DNA of 64,000 nt from Modestobacter sp. VKM Ac-2984. Its GTDB lineage: Bacteria; Actinomycetota; Actinomycetes; Mycobacteriales; Geodermatophilaceae. A model generated the notes under the pieces. That model saw only the letters and a program-made list of their open reading frames with translations, did no database searches and was not told where the DNA came from. A program made the translations under genes and the position numbers. The stretch's first letter is position 1, and the number at the start of each line of letters is the position of its first letter. Positions 19,186 to 26,498 of the stretch are shown here, piece after piece. The DNA lies in assembly GCF_026967985.1 (NCBI RefSeq), contig NZ_JAPVBJ010000002.1, positions 124,001-188,000 of the forward strand. The letters run 5' to 3'.

Positions 19186-19283
19186 CCGCGCCGAACCGGT
19201 ACGTGACCCCCCGTGCTGCGCCGGACCCCTGCGTCCGCCACCATGGTCGCGGCGGAGACACCGGCCGGCGGGAGGCCCGAAGA

Positions 19284-19766
19284 GTGAGTGCACTGGTCTG
19301 GCCATCGGCCGACGTGCCCCACGAGGACGGCGACGTCTGGCGGTGGGAGCTCCCGACGGTGCACGACGCGTCCCGGGTGCGGATGGACCTGCGGGCCCGG
19401 CTCGCCCACCCGTCCCTGGCCGCCCGGTCCACCGAGGACGCCCGTGAGGGCCTGCTGCTGGTCTTCGAGGAGCTCAGCTCCAACGCACTGCGGCACGGTG
19501 GCGGTGCGGTGGTGGCGCTGATCGTCGCCGTCCCGGCCGGCTGGCTGATCGTGCTCACCGACGGCTCGCCCGACGCCCCGCCACGCCCCGCGGTCGACCG
19601 CGACCCCGCGTACGGCGGGATGGGGCTGCCCATGGTGGCCCAGCTGTCGGTCGACTACGGCTGGTGCAGCGACGCCGAGCGCAAGCACGTCTGGGCCCGG
19701 CTGCCCTCCGGGCTCGCCACCGCGTCGGTCCCCCGGCCGCGCTCCTCCTCCGGTCCGGGTCTCTGA
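19284..19766 (+). CDS. RsbW-like ATP-binding protein (HATPase_c_2)
   Basis: A 160-residue GHKL ATPase domain paralogous to the 6393 product, with N-box FEELSSNALRHGGG and GGMGLPMVAQLSVDYGW. The GTG start has GGGAGG 9 bases upstream. It lies about 100 bp after the STAS antagonist gene on the same strand, so the two probably form a kinase/antagonist pair of a partner-switching module. No sigma factor is encoded nearby. The short C-terminal tail after WARLPSGL is rich in Ser, Pro and Arg. Confidence 0.83.
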   Translation: MSALVWPSADVPHEDGDVWRWELPTVHDASRVRMDLRARLAHPSLAARSTEDAREGLLLVFEELSSNALRHGGGAVVALIVAVPAGWLIVLTDGSPDAPPRPAVDRDPAYGGMGLPMVAQLSVDYGWCSDAERKHVWARLPSGLATASVPRPRSSSGPGL

Positions 19767-19823
19767 CCGGGCTCCTCCCCACCCGCGACGACCTCGGCCC
19801 CACGCCCCGCTGGAGCCCCGGGG

Positions 19824-20246
19824 TCACCCGCGGACGTGCGTCACCTCGCTGAACCCCTCCGCGGTGCTCGGTGGGACGAGCCGCCCGGCCGCGCTGTACA
19901 GCCCGACCAACGGCACCCGCGCCCGGCCCTGGCGGGCCTCGTTGCGGGCCCGGCAGGTCTCCAGCGGTACGTCCACGAACACCGCCCTCGCCGGGACGCC
20001 CGCCGCTGCCGCCAGCGCGACCAGCGGCGCCCGCTCGGCCGGCGAGGGCGAGGTGTTGTCGACGACGACGCTGGCGCCCTCGGCGAGGAGGCCGGCCACC
20101 ACCCGCTGCTGCCGGGCCTCACGACGCCGGGCGTTGGGCCAGTGGTCCTTGCTGACCACCGCATGCGTGCCGGCCAGGTGTCCGGCGATCCAGGTGGACT
20201 TGCCGGAGCCCTGCAGTCCGACCATCACCACGAGCTCCTGGCGCAC
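19824..20246 (-). CDS. P-loop kinase of the polynucleotide kinase / zeta-toxin-like AAA_33 group
   Basis: A 140-residue single-domain NTPase: Walker A VGLQGSGKSTW at residues 9-19, KDHWPNARRREARQQ, a Walker B-like region VVVDNTSPSPAERAPLV and a lid segment FVDVPLETCRARNEAR. This layout is typical of small RNA/DNA 5'-kinases and related phosphotransferases. The GTG start is chosen by GGGGGAGG just upstream. The next gene on the plus strand is divergent. The substrate is unknown and no antitoxin-like partner is seen. Confidence 0.75.
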   Translation of the reverse strand: MRQELVVMVGLQGSGKSTWIAGHLAGTHAVVSKDHWPNARRREARQQRVVAGLLAEGASVVVDNTSPSPAERAPLVALAAAAGVPARAVFVDVPLETCRARNEARQGRARVPLVGLYSAAGRLVPPSTAEGFSEVTHVRG

Positions 20247-20371
20247 CACGCCTCCCCCGGTACCCGGGCTCGGCCCCACCGGCACGTCCGGGCGCCGGCG
20301 GGGCGGGGTGGTTGCCGAACGCAGGCTGCGGGCATGGAGGAGCAACTGTCCCGAGAACTGAGGAGGACCCC

Positions 20372-20719
20372 GTGTTCCCGGCCGAGAACATCCGTGACTG
20401 GCGCACCATGAACGTCGTCGACCCGGACGGCAGCAAGATCGGCACGCTGGAGTCGGTGTACGTGGACACCACCACCGACCAGCCGTTCTTCGCCGCCGTC
20501 ACCACCGGCTTCATCGGCCGGCACAAGCTGACCTTCGTGCCGCTGACCGGCGCCACCGTGGCACCCGACCACATCACGGTCACCGTGTCCAAGGACCTCA
20601 CCAAGAACGCACCGTCCATCGACACCGACGGCGAGCTCACCGTCGAGCAGGAGCCCGACGTCTTCGCGCACTACTCGCTGCCCTACACCGGCGGCGTGCG
20701 CCGGCTGGCCCGCCGCTGA
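20372..20719 (+). CDS. PRC-barrel domain protein
   Basis: A 115-residue protein consisting mainly of one PRC-barrel: NIRDWRTMNVVDPDGSKIGTLESVYVDTTT (quoted in part; residues 6-35), then GRHKLTFVPLTGATVA and VTVSKDLTKNAPS. PRC barrels occur in RimM and in photosynthetic H subunits; free-standing actinobacterial copies have no settled role and often bind RNA or protein. A clear AGGAGGA lies ahead of the GTG start. Confidence 0.8.
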   Translation: MFPAENIRDWRTMNVVDPDGSKIGTLESVYVDTTTDQPFFAAVTTGFIGRHKLTFVPLTGATVAPDHITVTVSKDLTKNAPSIDTDGELTVEQEPDVFAHYSLPYTGGVRRLARR

Positions 20720-20923
20720 CCACAGCCGGGAGCAGACCCGGCGCCCGGCCCGACCGGTGCGCTGACGGGTCCTCCTCGGAGGTCCGTGTCGCGCACCGGC
20801 ACCGGGCGCTCACCTGTTGTTCATCTGGAGTTCCGCCGGTTGTCTTCTGTTCGTCAACCGACCTACTGTGCAGAGACACCTGGGTCGCCGTTGCACTCGG
20901 GGCGTCGACACCGGGGAACCACG

Positions 20924-21769
20924 ATGCTCACCGTCTTCCGACCGCGCCGCCTGCTCGTCGTCCTGACGGTGGTCTCCGTCCTGCTGGGTGCCGTCAGCCT
21001 GGTCCTGAACCTCGCCGTGCTCCACACCGCAGACACACCCGCGCAACTGGCCTCGGGGCTGCGGTCCGGGACGCTCGACCTGCTCAGCGTCAACCGGGAG
21101 GGGAACCTCCCGACCTGGTTCTCCTCGGCCCTGCTGCTGGCTGCGGCTGCCTCGGCGGCAGCGACGGGCGTGTGGGCGCATCGGACCCGCGACCGCTGGC
21201 GCTGGCACTGGTCGATCCTCGCGGTGGCGTTCTGCTACCTGTCGGTCGACGAGCTCCTGCGGTTGCACGAGAAGGCCAACCACCAGGTGGCCGGGGTCGT
21301 GGAGCCGAGCGGGGTGTTCACCTTCGGGTGGTGGCTGCTGGCCGCGCCGCTGGTGGTCGTGTTCGCCGCCGCCTACGTCCGCTTCCTCCGCGGGCTCCCC
21401 GCGCCGATCGGTCACCTCATCGTGCTGGGCGGGGCCCTCTACGTCGGCGGCGCCATCGGCATGGAGATGGTGGGCAGCTGGTTGGCCGACGACCGGGGGA
21501 CGACGGTGTCGGCTCCCTACGTCCTGGCCACCACGGCCGAGGAGGTGCTCGAGATGCTCGGCGTGGTCGTCTTCCTCTACGCCGTGACCAGCTACGCGCA
21601 CTCCCGGGTGCGCGTCGTCGACGCGCCCGTCGCGCACCCTGCGACGCCGCCCGCGGAGGCCGTCGACGGCGGCGGTCGGGGTCGACGCGAGGACGTCCCG
21701 GGCACGGCCGTGGCTGCCCCGGACGGGTCGGGCTCCACTGACGAGGTCGGCGGAGCCCGCGCCGCCTGA
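20924..21769 (+). CDS. Multipass membrane protein of unknown function
   Basis: I do not recognise the family. The 281-residue product has about six hydrophobic segments: residues 10-32, 65-85, 98-115, 132-155, 160-185 and 205-230. Charged residues lie inside or beside helices: CYLSVDELLRLHEK in the third and AEEVLEMLGVVVFL in the last, which might form a metal or catalytic site. A 60-residue polar tail rich in Ala, Gly and Pro follows. The ATG is preceded by GGGGAACCACG. Confidence 0.6.
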   Translation: MLTVFRPRRLLVVLTVVSVLLGAVSLVLNLAVLHTADTPAQLASGLRSGTLDLLSVNREGNLPTWFSSALLLAAAASAAATGVWAHRTRDRWRWHWSILAVAFCYLSVDELLRLHEKANHQVAGVVEPSGVFTFGWWLLAAPLVVVFAAAYVRFLRGLPAPIGHLIVLGGALYVGGAIGMEMVGSWLADDRGTTVSAPYVLATTAEEVLEMLGVVVFLYAVTSYAHSRVRVVDAPVAHPATPPAEAVDGGGRGRREDVPGTAVAAPDGSGSTDEVGGARAA

Positions 21770-21790
21770 CTGGGCAGGGTGCGCTCCTCG

Positions 21791-22489
21791 TCAGCTCCGG
21801 CGGGCGGTGAAGAGACCGGCGGCGTCCCGCAGGCTCTTGGTCGGGCGCAGCCAGGCGCCGTCCGTCGGCAGGGCGTCCAGCCGCACGCGGTCAAGCGGCT
21901 CGACGAACGCCCCGGGGACGTCCTCGATGTCGACGAACTGCAGCAGCTCGGAGCTGATCGCATAGCCGGCCACCTCGCTGAACGCGACGACGACCACCTC
22001 GGTGCCGGCGCGGGCCAGGTCCTCGAGCGGCTCGGCGAAGTTCCGGCCGTCCCCGGAGAAGACGACCAGCCGGCGCAGCCGGTGACTGTGCGCCCGCACG
22101 CTGATGTGGTCGAGCATCGACTGGTCGATGTCGTCGTCGGGCTGGAGCTTCGGCCGGGCGAAGACGGCGTAGCCGAAGCTGCGCAGCGCCTCCACCCAGC
22201 GCTGCAGCGAGGTGGCGTGCTGTGGCGGCACGTTGGCGAAGACGCAGGCCTCCACCTCCGGCGGCTGCACGGCGCCGAACTCCTCGGCACCCTCGACGAA
22301 CCAGGCGGCGATCGCGTCGAACCGCGGCCGGGACGCCGCGGTGGGGCGCGCGCCGATCACGTTCGCCAGGGTCATGTCGATGTTCGGCGCGTCCCACACC
22401 AGGAGGTCCAGCGACGGGCGCGGCCCCTCGGACGAGAACTCGTCGTGCCCGTCCACCGATCCGGTCGCGTCGTCGAGGATCTCGGTCAT
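21791..22489 (-). CDS. NYN domain (PIN-like) putative ribonuclease
   Basis: A 232-residue protein with the NYN pattern: LLVWDAPNIDMTLANVIG (first acidic site near residue 33), a central VEACVFANVPP and FSGDGRNFAEPLEDLARAG carrying the second acidic site, then VVVVAFSEV. NYN domains share the PIN/FLAP nuclease fold and usually cleave RNA. The N-terminal 25 residues are acidic and probably flexible. It is convergent with the membrane protein gene. Confidence 0.82.
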   Translation of the reverse strand: MTEILDDATGSVDGHDEFSSEGPRPSLDLLVWDAPNIDMTLANVIGARPTAASRPRFDAIAAWFVEGAEEFGAVQPPEVEACVFANVPPQHATSLQRWVEALRSFGYAVFARPKLQPDDDIDQSMLDHISVRAHSHRLRRLVVFSGDGRNFAEPLEDLARAGTEVVVVAFSEVAGYAISSELLQFVDIEDVPGAFVEPLDRVRLDALPTDGAWLRPTKSLRDAAGLFTARRS

Positions 22490-22668
22490 CGCCTCAGTCT
22501 GCCGGTCCGGGTCCGGCTGCGGGCCCGGTGGTCGCAGAACGGCGCTGGGCGTGCCGCCCGGCGCGGTCGCCCGCCGCCGACGGCGGCCGGTCACCGGGCC
22601 GCTCCATCGCCGGGACGACGGCATCGCGACCAGCTCACCCCGGCACCGTACGAGATGCCCGCGCGCGC

Positions 22669-23064
22669 TCAGGTCGCGATGGTCACCAGCCGCTTGATCG
22701 CCAGCAGGGCCAGCGGGGCGTAGCCCAGCACGAGGGGGGCGAACCCGCTGATCCGCAGGCCGGTCGTCGTCCCGCCGTCCGGGGCCGGGTTCACCCAGTG
22801 CGCCAGCCGCAGCCGGGTCGGGCCGACGGTGACCTGCCAGCTCCACCACCGCGTCGCGTCGGAGACGCCGTCGACGATGAACGGGACGGAGGTGCGCAGC
22901 GGGTCGTGCACCCGACCGGTGACGCCCGGGGCGATCCGGGGAGCGGTGGCCTGCACCCGGCTGATCTGCGGGGACCACTCCGACCAGCGGGCTGGGTGCA
23001 CGAAGCGGTCCCACACCTCGTCCGGCTCGATCGGGCCGGTGGCGTGCAGGGTCAGTGTGGTCAC
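22669..23064 (-). CDS. SRPBCC family protein (START/Bet v1-like)
   Basis: A 131-residue protein with the compact SRPBCC layout: TLTLHATGPIEPDEVWDRFV at the N-terminus, ARWSEWSPQI, central TRWWSWQVTVG and a C-terminal hydrophobic helix APLALLAIKRLVTI. These domains bind hydrophobic ligands in a cavity; no catalytic residues can be assigned. The GTG start is weakly supported by a ribosome site. It heads away from the parS-like array upstream. Confidence 0.72.
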   Translation of the reverse strand: MTTLTLHATGPIEPDEVWDRFVHPARWSEWSPQISRVQATAPRIAPGVTGRVHDPLRTSVPFIVDGVSDATRWWSWQVTVGPTRLRLAHWVNPAPDGGTTTGLRISGFAPLVLGYAPLALLAIKRLVTIAT

Positions 23065-23195
23065 CGGGGACGGGTGCCCGCCCAGCTGCCGACTGACACC
23101 CGGGCGGGCTGATGGCCGGGGTCCGCCCCCGAGAGTGACCCAGGCCAGTCCATCCGCGCCGGACCATGATGCGCCCCACCCGCCCACCTCGCAGG

Positions 23196-23271
23196 TCCGG
23201 TCCCACGTGGCGGGTCGAGTTCCACATGGCGGGTCCGGCTCGACGCGGCGGGTCCGGTTCCACGTGGAACC
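23196..23271. repeat. Four tandem 19-bp units related to a parS-like palindrome
   Basis: Units at 23196-23214, 23215-23233, 23234-23252 and 23253-23271 align end to end. Each starts TCSRG and the first three end GGCGGG. The centres read CACGTGG, CACATGG, GACGCGG and CACGTGG. Only the last keeps both arms of the palindrome, so the first three look like decayed or half sites. The array lies in the non-coding gap between two divergent genes. Confidence 0.88.
23257..23270. promoter_or_regulatory. parS-like palindrome GTTCCACGTGGAAC, site 1
   Basis: A perfect 14-bp palindrome (16 bp with flanking G and C) resembling the actinobacterial ParB-binding site GTTTCACGTGAAAC with one symmetric T:A to C:G change in each arm. 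Identical 14-mers occur at 34208 and 46459. Presence near the division cluster supports a chromosome-segregation role (inference). Confidence 0.75.
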
Positions 23272-23311
23272 CCCGCGGACCACCGACCAGGCCGGGCGCG
23301 AGGATCGTGGC

Positions 23312-23851
23312 GTGTCCGGCCCCTCTCCCTCACCGGTCCTCCGCCCGATGACGGCGGGCGACTGGCCCGCCGTCCGCGCGATCCACGCCGCCGGCATCGC
23401 CACCGGTCTCGCCACCTTCGAGACCGAGCCGCCGAGCTGGGCGGCCTTCGACGCCTCGCGCCTGTCCGGTCACCGGCACGTGGCCACGGACGGCGCCGGC
23501 ACGGTCCTCGGCTGGGTGGCGTGCTCCCGCGAGTCGCCGCGGGCGGCCTACACCGGCGTGGTCGACCACTCGGTCTACGTCGCGCCGGACGCCGCCGGAC
23601 GCGGCATCGGGCGGCTGCTGCTGCAGGCACTGGTCGACTCGACCGAGGCCGACGGCATCTGGACCATCCGGGCGGCCGTCTTCCCGGCCAACACGGCCAG
23701 CCTCGCCCTGCACGAGCGGCTCGGGTTCCGGGTGGTCGGCCGCCGCGAACGGATCGGTCGCCGGGTCGTCGACGGGCGGTCGAGCTGGCACGACGTGCTG
23801 TTCCTCGAGCGCCGCAGCCGCGTGGTGGGCTGGGCGGACGACCCGGCCTGA
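23312..23851 (+). CDS. GNAT family N-acetyltransferase (phosphinothricin acetyltransferase-like)
   Basis: A 179-residue GNAT enzyme. It starts with the family pattern LRPMTAGDWPAVRAIHAAGI and has FETEPPSWAAFD, VDHSVYVAPDAAGRGIGRLL (acetyl-CoA pyrophosphate loop) and FPANTASLALHERLGFRVVG. This matches the Pat/MddA group that acetylates phosphinothricin or methionine-sulfone-type amino acids. The substrate is inferred from resemblance only. GTG is used as start; the ATG at 23348 would remove 12 residues. Confidence 0.88.
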   Translation: MSGPSPSPVLRPMTAGDWPAVRAIHAAGIATGLATFETEPPSWAAFDASRLSGHRHVATDGAGTVLGWVACSRESPRAAYTGVVDHSVYVAPDAAGRGIGRLLLQALVDSTEADGIWTIRAAVFPANTASLALHERLGFRVVGRRERIGRRVVDGRSSWHDVLFLERRSRVVGWADDPA

Positions 23852-23858
23852 GCGCCCG

Positions 23859-25142
23859 TCAGGCCGGCGGGCCGGCGAGCAGGAGCTGTCGCAGCAGGTG
23901 CAGGGCGAGCGTCGTCGTCCGCTGCCGCACCGCCTCCCGCGACCCGAAGAGGGTCAGCGAGCGGGCGACCGCGCCGTCCGGGCCGGCGACGGAGAGGTGC
24001 ACCGTGCCGACCGGCTTCTCCACGGTGCCGCCACCCGGACCGGCGATGCCTGTGACGCCGACCCCGACGTCGGCGCCGAACCGGCTCCGGGCGCCGGCGG
24101 CGAGCGCGGCGGCGACCTCCTGGCTGACCGCACCGACGTCGGTCAGCGTGCCGGCCGGCACGTCGAGCAGCTGGGTCTTGGCGCTGTCGGCGTAGGCCGC
24201 CACCCCACCGAGCACCCGGACCGACGAGCCCGGCGGTGCGGTGAGCCGCGCGGTGAGCAGGCCCCCGGTGCACGACTCGCCGACGCCGACCGTCCACCCG
24301 CGCTCGTCCAGCGCGGCGGCGACCAGGTCGTCGACCGTCGGCCCGTCGCTGAAGAGCGTGTCACCGAAGTCGGCGGTGACCGCCTGCACCAGCCGCTGGT
24401 GCGCCGCCTCGGCGTCCGGGGCGTACCGGGTCACGATCTCCAGCTCGCCGTCCCGCAGGCAGGTGGTGATCTCCAGGCCGGCGACCTGGTCCTCGACCCG
24501 GCGCAGGGTGGCCGCCAGCTCGGACTCCGGCGTGCCCCACAGCCGCAGCGTCGACTGGTGCAGCTCGGCGGCCCCGGCCAGGGCCCGGTGCACCGGCTCG
24601 GCCGCCAGCGCCGCCGGCCACATCCCCTGCAGCTCCGACGGCGGCCCGGGCAGCACCAGCACCGGGGGCCCGGCCCGACCGTCGGCCACCGGGACGACGA
24701 GGCCCGGGGCCGTGCCGACCGGCTCCAGCACCGTGGCCCCCGCCGGGACCTGCGCCTGCTTGGCGACCCCGGCCGCGGTCGCCGCCGGGTCCATCCGCCA
24801 GCCGCGCCGGGCACTGAGCCGGGCGACCACGTCGGCGATCCGCTGCTCCAGGGCCGGGTCGAGCGCCGAGGGCCGGCCCTGGAAGTCGCCGACCAGCGCC
24901 GCGGTCAGGTCGTCGGCCGTGGGGCCCAGGCCGCCGGTGGTAATCACCAGGTCGGTGCCCGTGCCGGCCAGGAAGGCCAGGGCGGCCCGCAGGTCCTCGG
25001 GCCGGTCCCCGACGACGACCACGGCGGCGACGTCGACACCCAGGACGCGCAGCGCCTCGGCCAGCCACGGCCCGTTCCGGTCGGCCACCCGGCCGGTGAG
25101 CACCTCGGTGCCGGTGACGAGGATGCCCGCGCGCGCTGCCAC
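23859..25142 (-). CDS. cinA: CinA family nicotinamide-nucleotide amidohydrolase
   Basis: A 427-residue full-length CinA. The N-terminal MoaB/MogA-like domain has ILVTGTEVLTGRVADRNGPW, TTGGLGPTADDLT and VLVLPGPPSELQGMW. The C-terminal deamidase domain has VGVGESCTGGLLTARLT with the catalytic Ser/Thr site, and GVTGIAGPGGGTVEKPVGTV. It would recycle NMN formed by NAD-consuming reactions and repair pyridine nucleotides. The GTG start fits the family N-terminus; the longer upstream reading is not supported. It converges with the GNAT gene, eight bases apart. Confidence 0.95.
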   Translation of the reverse strand: MAARAGILVTGTEVLTGRVADRNGPWLAEALRVLGVDVAAVVVVGDRPEDLRAALAFLAGTGTDLVITTGGLGPTADDLTAALVGDFQGRPSALDPALEQRIADVVARLSARRGWRMDPAATAAGVAKQAQVPAGATVLEPVGTAPGLVVPVADGRAGPPVLVLPGPPSELQGMWPAALAAEPVHRALAGAAELHQSTLRLWGTPESELAATLRRVEDQVAGLEITTCLRDGELEIVTRYAPDAEAAHQRLVQAVTADFGDTLFSDGPTVDDLVAAALDERGWTVGVGESCTGGLLTARLTAPPGSSVRVLGGVAAYADSAKTQLLDVPAGTLTDVGAVSQEVAAALAAGARSRFGADVGVGVTGIAGPGGGTVEKPVGTVHLSVAGPDGAVARSLTLFGSREAVRQRTTTLALHLLRQLLLAGPPA

Positions 25143-25290
25143 GGGACCGACCCTAGGCGGGCGGTCGGACCACGGCGCGGGGGCAGGAGCCCGGCGGCCC
25201 TCCGCGGCTACGGTGACCAGCGCGCTGTCCGCCGTCCTGCCGGACGGGACCGTGCCGCCAGCGCCTCGGCGCACCCCACGAGGAGGACAC

Positions 25291-26166
25291 GTGAGCCAGC
25301 CGCACCCACCGATCCCGGAACCGCAGCCGCAGCCGGGGTCGGCGCCGACCGGCGCCACCCGGGACCCCGCCGACGAGCCGGCCGGGGACCAGCAGGCCGC
25401 CACCGGGCGCCCCACCACGGAGCACCCCACCGGGCACACCGTCACCGAGCACCCGGCCACCGAGCCCGCGGTCACCGGCCCGACCGAGGACCCCCGCACC
25501 CAGTCGATCCTGCTGCCGCCCAGCCAGCGCCAGACGGCCGAGCCGGAGCAGCCGGCCGCCGGCCCGCAGCCGGACGCCGGGGAGCACGGCAGCCACCCCC
25601 CGTACCAGCCGTCCTACGACCCACCGACCGGCGTCCACCGGACCGGCCCGGTCGACGTCGTCCCCGGGTTCACCCCCACGCCGCCGCCGGTCCCGGGGCC
25701 GGCCACCACCCCGGGCACCGCGCCCGGCGGCCCGTCCGCGGGGCAGCAGGGCGGCGGCTCCTCGTCGTCCTCGGTCCGCTCCCGGCTGTCCGCCGTCCGC
25801 TCGCCGGGCCGTCCCGGCACCGAGCTGGTGGCCCTCGTGCTCGGCGTCCTCGGGATCGCGCTGGTCCAGCTGGGGCTGGCCCTCGACTTCGGCAACCAGT
25901 CGCTGTGGGACGTCGTGCCGACCTGGTCGACCTTCGCCACCCTCGCCACCCTCGTCGCGCTCGCCCCCGCGGTCGCCGCGCTGGCCGGCCGGGGCGCATC
26001 CGCCCGGACGGCGTGGCGGGTCGGCGCCGGCGGCCTGATCGCGCTCGCCGCCTTCTGGGTGCTGGTCGCCCTCCCGCTGGCCGTCAGCGACCGTGGCTTC
26101 TGGCTCACCGCCGCCCTGGCCGCCACGGGCGCCGCGGTGGCCCTGTCCCCCGGCCGCCCCGAGTGA
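25291..26166 (+). CDS. Pro-rich membrane protein of unknown function
   Basis: The 291-residue protein has about 180 residues of low-complexity Pro/Gly/Thr/Gln sequence with likely cytoplasmic disorder, then four hydrophobic helices from GRPGTELVALVLGVLGIALV to the C-terminus. AGGAGGA lies nine bases before the GTG start. The stop overlaps the GTG of the next small membrane gene (GTGA), so the two are an operon. I do not recognise the family. Confidence 0.65.
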   Translation: MSQPHPPIPEPQPQPGSAPTGATRDPADEPAGDQQAATGRPTTEHPTGHTVTEHPATEPAVTGPTEDPRTQSILLPPSQRQTAEPEQPAAGPQPDAGEHGSHPPYQPSYDPPTGVHRTGPVDVVPGFTPTPPPVPGPATTPGTAPGGPSAGQQGGGSSSSSVRSRLSAVRSPGRPGTELVALVLGVLGIALVQLGLALDFGNQSLWDVVPTWSTFATLATLVALAPAVAALAGRGASARTAWRVGAGGLIALAAFWVLVALPLAVSDRGFWLTAALAATGAAVALSPGRPE

Positions 26167-26489
26167 CCCCGGGCCGCGGCTGGTTCCTCGGCGCCGCGGC
26201 GCTCGCCCTCGCCTCGCTCGGGCTGCCGTGGGCCGGGCAGCTGTCCGGCGCCGGGCACCCGGCGCGGGTCGCCGTCCTCGCCGCCCTTGCCCTGGCCGTG
26301 CTGGGGCTGCGCCGTGGGCAGGACCGGTGGCTCACCGCAGCGCTCGCCGCCGCCGGGGTCGGGCTGCTGATCGGGGGGCTCGACGCGTCTCCCGGCCGGG
26401 TGGCGCTGGCCGGGGCGGCGGCGTGCCTGGTGCTCGGCTGCCGGGCCGCCGGGCACCGCCTCGTCCCGGCCCGGGGCACGGCGGGCTGA
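26163..26489 (+). CDS. Small membrane protein of unknown function
   Basis: A 108-residue protein with four short hydrophobic segments, beginning VTPGRGWFLGAAALALASL. It is coupled to the preceding gene by a GTGA overlap and is similar in style to that gene's C-terminal helices. No motif points to function. It converges with the PP2C gene. Confidence 0.6.
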   Translation: MTPGRGWFLGAAALALASLGLPWAGQLSGAGHPARVAVLAALALAVLGLRRGQDRWLTAALAAAGVGLLIGGLDASPGRVALAGAAACLVLGCRAAGHRLVPARGTAG

Positions 26490-26498
26490 GCGCGGGCG

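Noticed and set aside
23196-23271. CRISPR or transposon end for the 19-bp array
   Set aside because: No spacers, no transposase and no target duplication; the palindrome identity with two other sites points to protein binding.
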